Of a stretch of DNA of 13,168 nucleotides, positions 1 to 9,877 are shown piece after piece (position 1 is the stretch's first letter; each line of letters starts with the position of its first letter). Source of the stretch: JAJZJT01 sp049964655 (GTDB taxonomy: Bacteria > Actinomycetota > Acidimicrobiia > Acidimicrobiales > RAAP-2); the NCBI GenBank assembly GCA_049964655.1, contig JBMFXC010000073.1, forward strand, positions 1-13,168, read 5' to 3'. Position numbers and translations under genes: made by a program. Below the pieces are notes generated by a model. That model did no database searches. It saw only the letters and a list, made by a program, of their open reading frames with translations, and was not told where the DNA came from.

Positions 1-820
1 GCCTTGCCCCTACTCGCTCAGCTGACGGCTCCTCCGGGTCGGCGGCTCCTCCGGCCCGATGCTCCTCGAGCCACCGGGGGAACTCGACGGCCACGATCCG
101 TTGACCCGTCACCCCTGCCGCCTCGGCGGAAGCCAGGAACACCACCGGCGGGCCCATGACGGACGCTGGGAGGAGCCGGGCACGGGCATCCTCCGGCAGC
201 TCGTCCGGGATCATGCCGGTAGCCGTCGCTCCGCCGGGCAGCAGGAGGTTGACGGTGACGCCGAAGGGGCGGAGGTCCTCGACCATGACGAGGCTCAGTG
301 CCTCGGCGCCGGCTCGGGCGGGTCCGTAGGGGACGAAGCCGCGCCGCCGCATCGTGGCGTGGTTCATCGAGACGTTCACGAAGCGTCCCGACCCCTGGGC
401 GACGAGACGGGGAGCGAAGGCCCGGGCCACGAGGAAGTAGCCCGTCAGGTTGGTGGCGACGACGTCTGCGAACCCCTCGGGGCTCACCTCGAAGAACGGC
501 ATGGGGTGCTCGAAGAAGCGAGGATTGACCGTGCGCATGCCGATCCCGGCGTTGTTCACCACCACGTCGACCCCGCCGAGGGTGTCGAAGGCCCGCTCGG
601 CGGCGACCTCGACCGAACCCGGATCGCGTACGTCCACCGGCAGGGCGGATGCCAGCAGGCCCTCGGCTCGGCGGCGACCCACGGCCTCGTCGAGCCGCGC
701 CGTCGGTCGGCTGGCGAAGGCCACGTGGGCTCCCGCCGCCAAGAGCGCGTCGGCCATCGCCGCTCCGAGACCGCTGGTCGCGCCGGTGACGACGACACGG
801 GTACCCGTCAGCTCGCCCAC
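1..820 (-). CDS. SDR-family NAD(P)-dependent oxidoreductase (3' end outside window)
   Basis: This is a classical short-chain dehydrogenase/reductase, a cytosolic Rossmann enzyme that oxidises alcohols or reduces carbonyls with NAD(P). Counting from the GTG at 820, the cofactor motif TGATSGLG covers residues 12-19 and NNAG residues 89-92. The active site has Ser151 and Tyr165, but the usual YxxxK lysine is Arg169 (Y-G-P-A-R). The reading frame is still open at base 1 after about 273 codons. The last visible residues are Ala/Glu/Gly-rich, so the stop is probably near. The GTG was chosen because the protein then starts a few residues before beta-strand 1; no strong ribosome site precedes it. It diverges from the alkylsulfatase gene across about 154 bp, so shared control is possible. 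The SDR fold is certain, the substrate unknown. Confidence 0.9.
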   Translation of the reverse strand, partial: MGELTGTRVVVTGATSGLGAAMADALLAAGAHVAFASRPTARLDEAVGRRRAEGLLASALPVDVRDPGSVEVAAERAFDTLGGVDVVVNNAGIGMRTVNPRFFEHPMPFFEVSPEGFADVVATNLTGYFLVARAFAPRLVAQGSGRFVNVSMNHATMRRRGFVPYGPARAGAEALSLVMVEDLRPFGVTVNLLLPGGATATGMIPDELPEDARARLLPASVMGPPVVFLASAEAAGVTGQRIVAVEFPRWLEEHRAGGAADPEEPSAERVGAR

Positions 821-920
821 GAAGCGAACGCTACCCCGCCGAGCTCTCGCTCGACCGCCAGGGGAGCAGACTGGACCAGAGACGAACGCGGCAGAAGAGT
901 ATGGTCGGCGCAGGCAAATC

Positions 921-944
921 ATTGCAGTACTCGTGCAATTGCAG
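921..944. promoter_or_regulatory. Candidate operator in the SDR/sulfatase divergent region
   Basis: An AT-richer island in the intergenic region carries the inverted repeat TTGCA-N7-TGCAA (922-938). It runs into the perfect 10-bp palindrome TGCAATTGCA (934-943). The heptamer ATTGCAG occurs at 921-927 and again at 938-944, 17 bp apart. This layout suits a dimeric repressor or activator controlling one or both divergent genes. No regulator gene is adjacent and no promoter hexamers could be assigned with confidence, so the role is inferred. Confidence 0.4.
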
Positions 945-974
945 GGTGGGCGGAACGGAGAACGGAGAAGGGCC

Positions 975-2900
975 ATGAGCGGCGAGGACCGGGGGACCAG
1001 CCAGGGTCGGGTGGCTCCGTCGCCCCACACGGTGGCGGCCAACCGGGCGGTGGCGGCACGCCTGCCCCTCGACGACCCGACCGACTTCGAGCGCGCCGAG
1101 CGCGGTCGCATCGCAGGAACCGACCACCTCGTCGTCACCCACGACCACGCCCCCTCGCGTCGCGTCTGGGACATGGACGCCTACCGCTTCGTGAGCGGGG
1201 ACGCACCCGACACGGTCAACCCGAGCCTGTGGCGACAGGCGAAGCTCAACAACATCCACGGGCTCTTCGAGGTCACAGACCGCATCTACCAGGTCCGCGG
1301 CTACGACATCTCCAACGTGACCTTCGTCGCCGGTGACACCGGGTGGATCGTCATCGACCCGCTGACCTCGACGGAGACAGCAAGGGCGGCACTGGACCTC
1401 GTCACCGCCCACCTCGGCGAACGACCCGTGCAGGCAGTCGTCTACACCCACAGCCACGCCGACCACTTCATGGGGGTCCAAGGGGTCATCTCGCGCCACG
1501 AGCTGCGCGAACGAGGCGTACCCGTCGTCGCCCCCCAGGGGTTCCTCGAGGCCGCCGTCTTCGAGAACGTCGTCGCCGGCAACGCCATGCTCCGCCGGGC
1601 CGCCTTCATGTACGGCAACCTGCTGGAACGAGGCCCGGACGGACAGGTCGACTGCGGCCTGGGCAAGACGGTGCCGGCCGGGTCGACGAGCCTGGTCGCC
1701 CCGACCCACCTCGTCGGCACCACGGGAGAGGAGCTCGTCCTCGACGGGGTGCGGGTCGTCTTCCAGTACACGCCCGACACCGAGGCACCGGCCGAGATGG
1801 CCTTCCACTTCCCCGAGCTGCGGGCCCTGTGCACCGCCGAGAACTGCACCAGCGTGATGCACAACCTCTACACGCTGCGCGGCGCCCAGGTGCGCGACGC
1901 CCTGGCGTGGAGCAAGTACATCAACGAGTCGATCGAGCTCTTCGCTGGCGGCTCCGACGTGCTCTTCGCCAGCCACAACTGGCCACGTTTCGGCACCGCC
2001 GAGCTGACCCACTACCTGCGCACCCAGCGCGACACCTACCGCTACCTCCACGACCAGACCATGCGCCTGGCCAACCAGGGCTTCACCCCGCTCGAGATCG
2101 TCGAGCGGGTCGACCTGCCTCCGTCGCTCGCCGCCGAGTTCTCCAGCCGCGGGTACTACGGCACGGTCAGCCACAACGTCCGGGCCGTCTACCAGAAGTA
2201 CCTCGGCTTCTTCGACGGCCACCCGGCACACCTCGACCCGCTGCCTCCGGTCGAGGCCGGGGCCCGCATGGTGTCCTACATGGGAGGCTCGGAAGCCGTC
2301 CTCGAACGGGCCCGCGCCGACTACGAGGCCGGTGAGTACCGATGGGTGGCCGAGGTGCTCACCCACGTCGTCTTCTCCGAGCCCGACAACCTGGCAGCGC
2401 GGGAGCTACAGGCGGCGGCCTTCGAGCAGCTGGCGTACGTGGCCGAGTCGGGACCGTGGCGGAACTTCTACCTGACCGGCGCCCTCGAGCTGCGAGGCGC
2501 GCTCCCCTCCGTCCCTCCACCTCGGCCCGGCGCCCGGGCCGAGGTGGTCGCCGCCTTGCCGGTCGACATGATCTTCGACCTCCTCGCCGTCCGGCTCGAC
2601 GGTCCCCGCGCCGACGGCATCGAGCTGACCGTCAACTGGCGCTTCACCGACACCGGCGAGGAGTGGGCGCTCCGCCTCGAGCACAGCGCACTGAGCTACG
2701 TGGCTCGGCTCGACGAGTCAGCCGGCGTGACCGTCACCCTGGCCCGCACCACCTTGGACGCCGTCTTGACCCAACAGCTCGCCGTGCTCGACGCGCTCGC
2801 CGGCGGCGACGTGGTCCTCGACGGCGACGCCGGGCTGCTCGCCACGCTCTTCGGTCTGCTCGAGCCGACCGACGGGCCGTTCGCTATCACGCTGCCCTGA
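975..2900 (+). CDS. Alkyl/aryl-sulfatase, SdsA1-like metallo-beta-lactamase family
   Basis: This 641-aa protein is a class III sulfatase, which cleaves primary or secondary alkyl sulfate esters such as detergent-type sulfates into alcohol and sulfate using two zinc ions. The order is an N-terminal metallo-beta-lactamase domain (about residues 95-345), an alpha-helical dimerisation domain (about 370-500) and a C-terminal SCP2-like domain (about 520-641). The metal motif THSHADH gives His159, His161, Asp163 and His164. Glu270, Glu289 and His334 fall where the remaining SdsA1 ligands lie, at a constant 10-residue offset from the P. aeruginosa numbering as I remember it. The ATG at 975 follows GGAGAAGGG with good spacing. 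The frame is open upstream, but that part lies antisense to the SDR gene. No signal peptide is visible, so a cytosolic enzyme is likely, unlike secreted SdsA1. Confidence 0.93.
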   Translation: MSGEDRGTSQGRVAPSPHTVAANRAVAARLPLDDPTDFERAERGRIAGTDHLVVTHDHAPSRRVWDMDAYRFVSGDAPDTVNPSLWRQAKLNNIHGLFEVTDRIYQVRGYDISNVTFVAGDTGWIVIDPLTSTETARAALDLVTAHLGERPVQAVVYTHSHADHFMGVQGVISRHELRERGVPVVAPQGFLEAAVFENVVAGNAMLRRAAFMYGNLLERGPDGQVDCGLGKTVPAGSTSLVAPTHLVGTTGEELVLDGVRVVFQYTPDTEAPAEMAFHFPELRALCTAENCTSVMHNLYTLRGAQVRDALAWSKYINESIELFAGGSDVLFASHNWPRFGTAELTHYLRTQRDTYRYLHDQTMRLANQGFTPLEIVERVDLPPSLAAEFSSRGYYGTVSHNVRAVYQKYLGFFDGHPAHLDPLPPVEAGARMVSYMGGSEAVLERARADYEAGEYRWVAEVLTHVVFSEPDNLAARELQAAAFEQLAYVAESGPWRNFYLTGALELRGALPSVPPPRPGARAEVVAALPVDMIFDLLAVRLDGPRADGIELTVNWRFTDTGEEWALRLEHSALSYVARLDESAGVTVTLARTTLDAVLTQQLAVLDALAGGDVVLDGDAGLLATLFGLLEPTDGPFAITLP

Positions 2901-3911
2901 GCGCCGGTCGTCATCGCCGGAACGGAGCGTCGACCACCCCGATCCGGCCGGCTCCCCGTCCCGCGACGACCCTGGTTCCTCTCGAGCGCCAGGCAGACCT
3001 CGGCCAGCACGCCCCCGCTCGAAGGCGGCGTTCAGCTCGCCACCCACCAGGACGGCCACACCGGTGAGGTAGAGCCAGAAGATGAGGATCGCCACCCCGG
3101 CAAACGCCCCGTACGTGCGGGCATAGCTGCCCACGCTCGACGTGTACAGGGAGAAGCCGAGCGAGACGACGGCCCACATCACGGTGGCGACGACGGCACC
3201 GGGGCTCGCCCACTGCCACCGTCGACGAGGCCGATTGGGGGCGACGTTGTAGAGCACCGAGAACAGCAACGCCATCAGCACGAGAGCAGCCACCCAGCGG
3301 AGGCCCGTCCACACGGCTGCGAAGAGCGTGCCGGGCACCCCGCCGTGGACGAGCCGATCGAGCTGAGGACCGAAGACCACGAGTGCCGACGCCGCACCGC
3401 CGAGGAGGGCCGTTCCCCCCAGCAGGGGCAAGGTTGCCAGCCGATTGGCGACGAAGGTCCGGTCGTGGGGAAGCTCGTAGGCCATGTCGATCCCGTCTTG
3501 GACCATGGCCATGCCCGACGTCGCGCTCCACAACCCGACCACGGCGGCGACCACGGTGGTCACCAGGTCACCCGGAGTCCGGTGGTCGACGTTCGCGATG
3601 GCCGAGGTGAAGACGACGGCAGCGCCCGGAGGCAGGGCGCGGGTCACGCCATGGATCAGGCTGACCACGACGTGCCGTGGGACGGTGACCAACGAGGCCA
3701 CCCCGAGCAGGGCGATGACGACGGGGAAGATGGCAAGGAACCAGCGGTAGGCGAAGGCACCGGCGGCGACGTTGACCCGGTCGGTCGTCATGTGGGCACG
3801 AGCCGAGCGGACGGCATCGACCCACTCGCGGCGCCACCGACGCACGTCGGCCGAGCCCAAGCGGCGGCGGAGCACGCCGCGCCAGCGTCGGGTCGCTCGC
3901 TCCGACACCAT
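2718..3911 (-). CDS. YihY/virulence factor BrkB family inner-membrane protein
   Basis: This 397-aa polytopic membrane protein belongs to the YihY/BrkB family, whose biochemical role is poorly defined; the old RNase BN label for the family is considered wrong. After a basic cytosolic N-terminus come hydrophobic segments starting around residue 50 (AFAYRWFLAIFPVVIALLG). The family-typical stretch SVGSYARTYGAFAGVAILIF leads into the last membrane segment, and GGELNAAFERG near residue 295 closes the conserved core. The last 100 residues are hydrophilic, rich in Gly, Arg, Glu and Asp, and look disordered. Of these, about 60 are encoded antisense to the end of the sulfatase gene. The ATG at 3911 is very close to AGGGTGGG; the next codon, GTG at 3908, has better spacing and may be the true start. 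It is divergent from the MFS gene. Confidence 0.88.
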   Translation of the reverse strand: MVSERATRRWRGVLRRRLGSADVRRWRREWVDAVRSARAHMTTDRVNVAAGAFAYRWFLAIFPVVIALLGVASLVTVPRHVVVSLIHGVTRALPPGAAVVFTSAIANVDHRTPGDLVTTVVAAVVGLWSATSGMAMVQDGIDMAYELPHDRTFVANRLATLPLLGGTALLGGAASALVVFGPQLDRLVHGGVPGTLFAAVWTGLRWVAALVLMALLFSVLYNVAPNRPRRRWQWASPGAVVATVMWAVVSLGFSLYTSSVGSYARTYGAFAGVAILIFWLYLTGVAVLVGGELNAAFERGRAGRGLPGAREEPGSSRDGEPAGSGWSTLRSGDDDRRSGQRDSERPVGRLEQTEERGEQPGVAVEDHVAAGERVEHGELLGQDGVQGGAGQGDGHAG

Positions 3912-3944
3912 CCCACCCTAGCGGAACGTCCTCGCCATCGCCCT

Positions 3945-4005
3945 GGCGCCAAAAGCAGCTGTGACGCTCGGGGCCTGGGGCGCCGAAAGCAGCTGTGGTG
4001 CTCGG
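3945..4005. repeat. Two-copy 27-bp direct repeat in a divergent intergenic region
   Basis: Two 27-bp copies, 3945-3971 and 3979-4005, match at 24 of 27 positions and start 34 bp apart. Each opens with GGCGCC, continues through AAAGCAGCTGTG and ends GCTCGG. Each copy holds the palindromes GGCGCC and CAGCTG. They sit just upstream of the BrkB gene and about 145 bp before the MFS start. Tandem binding sites for a regulator are the simplest reading, but a chance local duplication is possible. Confidence 0.5.
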
Positions 4006-4084
4006 CACCACCGCCGGAGAAGGGGACCCCCGGCCCTGGTCGGCGCGGCCGGCAATCGGCAGGATGGACCCTGGGACCCACCCG

Positions 4085-4105
4085 TCGTGGCCGGTACCGC
4101 CACGA
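4085..4105. promoter_or_regulatory. Inverted repeat upstream of the MFS gene (operator or leader hairpin)
   Basis: The arms TCGTGGC (4085-4091) and GCCACGA (4099-4105) are perfectly complementary around a 7-base centre, CGGTACC. The element ends 32 bp before the MFS ribosome site. Its 21-bp size and symmetry resemble a TetR-type operator, but it could equally fold as a 5'-leader hairpin. No adjacent regulator gene supports either choice. Confidence 0.4.
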
Positions 4106-4149
4106 TAGACACGACGGAGCGGCCCGGTCACCACCCCGGAGGATGCCCG

Positions 4150-5544
4150 ATGATCGACAGCAAGGCAGGCGAGGTCACCCCACCCGGTCACCTCGCGACG
4201 TCGACGCACGTCGTGCGCCTGGTTGCCGTCACCTCGCTGGCCCACTTCGTCAACGACGGCGTCATCTTCTTCGTGCCGGTGATCGGCGACCTGCTGTCAC
4301 AGCAGGACCACACCTCGCCGGCCGTCGTCACGGCAATGCTGACCGTCTTCTACCTCGTCTCGGCGGGCTTCGGGCTCGGCGTCGGGCTCGTGTCCGACGC
4401 CCTGGGCCGGCGCGGCGCGATGATCGCGATCGGCATTGCCGGTCTTGGCGTCAGCCTCTTCGTCTTCTACGTCGCCCTGTCGCTCCATGGCAGCGGAAGC
4501 AACGTCTTCGTGCTGGCAGGAGCGGTCGTCGCCGGGTTCGGGAGCGCCTTCTACCACCCCCTCGGCGCCTCGGTCCTGCAGCTCAACGTCGCCGGCGCCG
4601 CCCGGGGCCGGGCGCTGGGCGTCAACGGCGCGTTCGGGAGCCTCGGGCGGACCGTGTACCCGGCGCTGTTCTTCGTGGTCGCCGCCCTCGGGATCACCAA
4701 GGTCGACACCACCGCCGTCTTCGGCGGGCTCAGCCTGGTTGCCGCGACGGGGATCGCCTACGGGCTCCGCCCCAGCGCGACCGGAGAGCGGGCAGCTCCC
4801 GCCACCGGGGGCGGCCGCTCACCACAGGTCGATGCCGCCACCGCGGGCGACTCCCTCGGTGCCTCCGGGCAAGGCGACTCCCTCGGTGCCTCCGGGCAAG
4901 GCGACTCCCTCGGTGCCTCCGGGCAACCCGAGCGATCGGCCCTCAGGGGGATCCTCAATCGGAGCGTGCTGGCGTTGATGGCCATTGCCTTCCTCCGCTC
5001 CCTCGCCTTCATCGGGATCGTGTCCTGGGTGCCCATCTACCTCACCACCCAGCGCCACGTCGGGGTGTCCGGCACGCTCGGCATCGCCGTCACGGGCATG
5101 TACGCCGGTGGGATCGTCGGCCAGCCGGTCTTCGGGTTGCTCGTCGACCGGTTCGACAAGCGCCTGGTGCTGGCCGTGGACAGCCTCGGCTCGGCGGCAG
5201 GCATGTTCGTCTTCCTCGGCACGTCGGGGCATGGTGCCGCGGCCCTGCTGGCGCTGGCGCTCTTCGGGTTCTTCACCTTCGCCAGCTTCCCGCTCCTCCT
5301 CTCCCTGGTGGCCGACTACGTGCCCAAGGAGCGGTCGACGACGGGCAACGCGCTCGTGTGGGGGCTGGGATCTACAGGAGGACAGGCGCTGGGCCCGCTC
5401 GCGGTCAGCCTGCTGATGCTCGGCTCGTACTCACACCTCGGTCTCGCCTTCGGGGTCCTGGCTGCCTTGGCTGGGGCGACGGCGCTCGGCACGCCGTTGC
5501 TCGCCGGCACAGCTCGGCACGGTCGCATGGCGCTGTTCGGATGA
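4150..5544 (+). CDS. Major facilitator superfamily transporter, Fsr-like
   Basis: This is a 464-aa, probably 12-helix secondary transporter of the inner membrane. The N-terminal half has HFVNDGVIFFVPVIGDLL in helix 1, then the MFS motif A form GLVSDALGRRGAM between helices 2 and 3. A related GLLVDRFDKRLVL lies between helices 8 and 9. The stretch FYHPLGASV and the overall pattern recall fosmidomycin-resistance (Fsr) type carriers, so drug or metabolite efflux is possible; the substrate is unproven. The central cytosolic loop (about residues 215-265) contains three identical GDSLGASGQ repeats. The ATG at 4150 lies 7 bp after GGAGG (4138-4142). The TGA overlaps an ATG at 5541 that is in frame with the next gene. 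It is the first gene of the plus-strand cluster. Confidence 0.88.
   Translation: MIDSKAGEVTPPGHLATSTHVVRLVAVTSLAHFVNDGVIFFVPVIGDLLSQQDHTSPAVVTAMLTVFYLVSAGFGLGVGLVSDALGRRGAMIAIGIAGLGVSLFVFYVALSLHGSGSNVFVLAGAVVAGFGSAFYHPLGASVLQLNVAGAARGRALGVNGAFGSLGRTVYPALFFVVAALGITKVDTTAVFGGLSLVAATGIAYGLRPSATGERAAPATGGGRSPQVDAATAGDSLGASGQGDSLGASGQGDSLGASGQPERSALRGILNRSVLALMAIAFLRSLAFIGIVSWVPIYLTTQRHVGVSGTLGIAVTGMYAGGIVGQPVFGLLVDRFDKRLVLAVDSLGSAAGMFVFLGTSGHGAAALLALALFGFFTFASFPLLLSLVADYVPKERSTTGNALVWGLGSTGGQALGPLAVSLLMLGSYSHLGLAFGVLAALAGATALGTPLLAGTARHGRMALFG
4846..4926 (+). repeat. Perfect 27-bp x3 tandem repeat inside the MFS gene
   Basis: Three identical 27-bp units (4846-4872, 4873-4899, 4900-4926) encode GDSLGASGQ three times, residues 233-259. 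They lie in the loop joining the two six-helix halves. Perfect identity at the DNA level implies recent expansion. The unit length keeps the reading frame. Confidence 0.95.
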
Positions 5545-5663
5545 GCACCGAGCTCGGTTCGCGGCTGCGGGACGACGGGTCCAACGGGCTCCACGGCCCG
5601 CGCCAGACCCAAGGAGAAGGTGCCGGCCGCAGTCCGGTCGGCTCGAGGAATGGAGGTAGAGAG

Positions 5664-6111
5664 ATGACAGGTCGGATCCTGGTCGGAGTCGACGGGTCGG
5701 AAGGATCCCTGCGCGCCTTGCGCTGGGCAGTCGAGGAGGCGGCAGTCCGAGGCGCTGCCGTCGTCGCGGTGGCGGTGTGGCAGAGCCCGTACGACTACCT
5801 GTTCGGCGCCGAAGGTGCCTACGTGCCGGTCGACGAGGGACTGCTCGTAAAGGGTGCCAAGGAAACGCTGGCCGAGGCGATCGCCACCGTGGCAGCGGAG
5901 CACCCCGACGTCCGGATCGAGCCCCTCGTCGTCGAGGGCGACCCGGCCGAGACGCTGTGCGAGCAAGCCGACGACGCCGACCTCCTGGTCGTCGGGTCGC
6001 GCGGCCGCGGCGCCTTCGGCGGGCTGCTGTTGGGGTCGGTGAGCAGCAAGTGCGCGCACCACTGCCGTCGGCCGGTCCTCATCGTGCCGAGCGGCGATCA
6101 CGAGGGTGCCC

Positions 6112-6119
<8 letters not shown>
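5664..6119 (+). CDS. Universal stress protein, UspA/ATP-binding type
   Basis: This 151-aa single-domain cytosolic stress protein begins with RILVGVDGSEGSLRALRWAVEEA, the UspA beta-strand 1 and nucleotide-loop signature. The ATP-binding motif G-2x-G-9x-G-S is complete at Gly111, Gly114, Gly124 and Ser125, so this is the ATP-binding MJ0577-like class rather than the UspA class that lacks it. Such proteins are usually regulators or chaperone-like factors for neighbours under stress; the direct activity is unknown. The ATG at 5664 has a strong GGAGGT (5652-5657) 6 bp upstream. An in-frame ATG at 5541 overlaps the MFS stop and would add 41 polar residues outside the fold, so it is less likely. The stop overlaps the radical SAM start by 8 nt. 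Confidence 0.93.
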
Positions 6120-8290
<2,171 letters not shown>

Positions 8291-8298
<8 letters not shown>

Positions 8299-9682
8299 AC
8301 GCGTCGAAGACGTGGACGTGGTGGTGGTCGGTGCCGGAGGCGGCGGCTACCCCGGCGCCTTCGTGCTGGACCGGGCGGGACGACGGGTGGTGCTGGTCGA
8401 CCCGATCGGCAACCTCGGGGGCGACTGCCTGGCCGAGGGGTGCGTCCCCTCCAAAGCGGTGCGCGAAGCCAGCCTGGTGCGCGCCCGGGCGACGCGCTAT
8501 CCGACCTTCGGCCTCGACGGGCCGGCGCCCGGCGTCTCGTGGCCCGCGGTGCTCGCGCACAAGGACCGGGTCCAGCGGACCCGCTACGCCCAGCACGCCA
8601 GTGAGCTCGCCTCGTCGTCCATTCGGTTCCACACCGGCACCGCCCGTCTCGCTTCCGAGCGGGTCGTCGAGGTCGTCGAACCAGACGGACCGATCCATCG
8701 CTACCGCTTCAAAGACCTCGTCCTCGCTACCGGTTCGGCGCCGAGCCGGCTCCCTATCCCCGGCGCCGAACTGACGCTCAGCTCTCACGACCTGTTCCGC
8801 CTCGGCGCCGACCTGGCCTTCCCTGCGCGGCCGGTGATCATCGGTGGCGGCTACATCGGCGTGGAGGTGGCTTCCATGCTCGACAACCTCGGGGCGGCAC
8901 CGACGGTCCTCGAGGCGACCGGTGAGCTCCTTTCCGGCTTCGACCCCGAACTGGCCGCCGGCCTCCACGCCCAGCTCGGCCGCCGGGTGACGATCGTGAC
9001 CGACGCCTTCGTGAGCGCCGTCGAGCGGTCCTCCGTGGGCTACACCGTCCGCTACCGCCGGGCCGGCACCGAGGCGCAGGTGTCAGGAGACGTGGTGGTG
9101 ATGGCGACCGGGCGCCACGTAGTGCTCCCCGAGGGCCTGGAGCACCTCGGCCTTCCCTCCGGCACGCCGCCGGCGGTGGACCGTCTGCTCAGGACGGCGA
9201 ACCCCCACGTCTACGCCCCCGGCGACGTGAACGGCCGCAGCATGCTCTTCCACTCCGCGGTCCGCCAGAGCCTGGTAGCCGCCCACGCCATCCTGGCCGG
9301 CGGCCAGCCGGTCGACGCCATGAACTTCGAGGCGGTCCCGATGACGGTCTTCACCGAGCCTGAAGCCGCCCATGTCGGCCTGACCGAGGCTCAGGCAACC
9401 GAGCGCTTCGGCGACGTCGACGTCACCCGCTACGACTACCGAGACGATGCCCGGGCCCAGATCCTCGACGAGACCGAGGGCTTCGTGAAGCTGGTCTTCG
9501 ACGGGCACAGCGGCCGTCTCGCCGGTGCACAGGTCCTCGGGGTCGACGCCGCCCACCTCATCGCTCCCCTGGCCCTCGCCGTCCACGCCGGGCTCGGTGC
9601 GGCGGCCCTCGCCGAGGTCGCGTTCCCCCACCCGATGATCTCCGAGGGCATCAACAAGGCCGCCCGAGACGAGCACGCCTGA
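8291..9682 (+). CDS. FAD-dependent pyridine nucleotide-disulfide oxidoreductase (dihydrolipoyl dehydrogenase/MerA-like)
   Basis: This 463-aa class I flavoprotein disulfide reductase moves electrons between NAD(P)H, FAD and a redox-active disulfide. The FAD loop GAGGGG spans residues 14-19. The disulfide is Cys46-x4-Cys51 in GGDCLAEGCVPSK, the NAD(P) loop is VIIGGGYIGVEVAS, and the C-terminal dimerisation domain ends with the catalytic pair His447/Glu452 in FPHPMISEG. All parts for activity are therefore present. The C-terminal Cys pair of mercuric reductase is missing, as is any N-terminal lipoyl or metal-binding domain. No 2-oxo acid dehydrogenase genes are nearby, so a housekeeping Lpd role is unlikely; the true partner is unknown. 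The ATG at 8291 follows AAAGGAG by 5 bp and overlaps the radical SAM stop by 8 nt (ATGGCTGA), showing coupled translation. Confidence 0.92.
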
Positions 9683-9691
9683 GGCGATCCA

Positions 9692-9758
9692 GGGCGGTGA
9701 CGGAGGCACTCTGGACGGTGGCTGAAGCACTCCGCACTCCGGACGGTGGCGGAGTCCC
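9692..9758. repeat. Degenerate GGRCGGTGRCKGA repeats after the flavoprotein gene
   Basis: Three related copies start at 9692, 9713 and 9741, with offsets of 21 and 28 bp. The best pair, 9706-9725 and 9734-9753, matches at 18 of 20 positions. The stretch begins 10 bp after the flavoprotein stop. No coding function was recognised. It could be a decayed minisatellite or a protein-binding array. Confidence 0.5.
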
Positions 9759-9783
9759 AGGGGGCGGCGCTGTACCGGACGCA

Positions 9784-9877
9784 CCCCGCGTAGCGGGGAC
9801 GCCGGCCCGGCACCGGAGCACGCGGGCCTTTCGGCCCTGGCCGGGCACCGTCCAACCGTCCCACACTCTGGTGTGGG
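9784..9877. terminator. Cluster of three hairpins downstream of the flavoprotein gene
   Basis: Three perfect stem-loops follow each other: CCCCGC/GCGGGG with a GTA loop (9784-9798), GGGCC/GGCCC with a TTTC loop (9824-9837), and CCCACAC/GTGTGGG with a TCTG loop (9860-9877). None has a T tract, as is common for actinobacterial terminators. They lie between the end of the coupled cluster and the start of the ATPase fragment, so termination is the simplest role. A structured 5' leader for the lost downstream gene is the alternative. Confidence 0.4.

Noticed and set aside
831..2366. A 511-residue minus-strand open frame across the sulfatase gene
   Set aside because: It is antisense to the zinc-binding domain with full motif conservation, and its translation is low-complexity Val/Gly/Asp-rich.
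3945..4005. CRISPR-like repeat
   Set aside because: There are only two copies, a 7-bp gap in place of a spacer, and no cas genes in the window.
3345..5540. Long plus-strand open frame leading into the Usp gene
   Set aside because: Upstream of 5541 it runs antisense to BrkB and out of frame through the MFS gene; the translation is Arg/Pro/Gly-rich noise.
5547..5558. Perfect 12-bp palindrome ACCGAGCTCGGT after the MFS stop
   Set aside because: A 12-bp palindrome is expected a few times by chance in a window of this size, and no flanking symmetry extends it.
9784..9877. ydaO-type (c-di-AMP) riboswitch before the ion-transport remnants
   Set aside because: The hairpins are short and independent, and I see no conserved core sequence or pseudoknot arrangement of that class.
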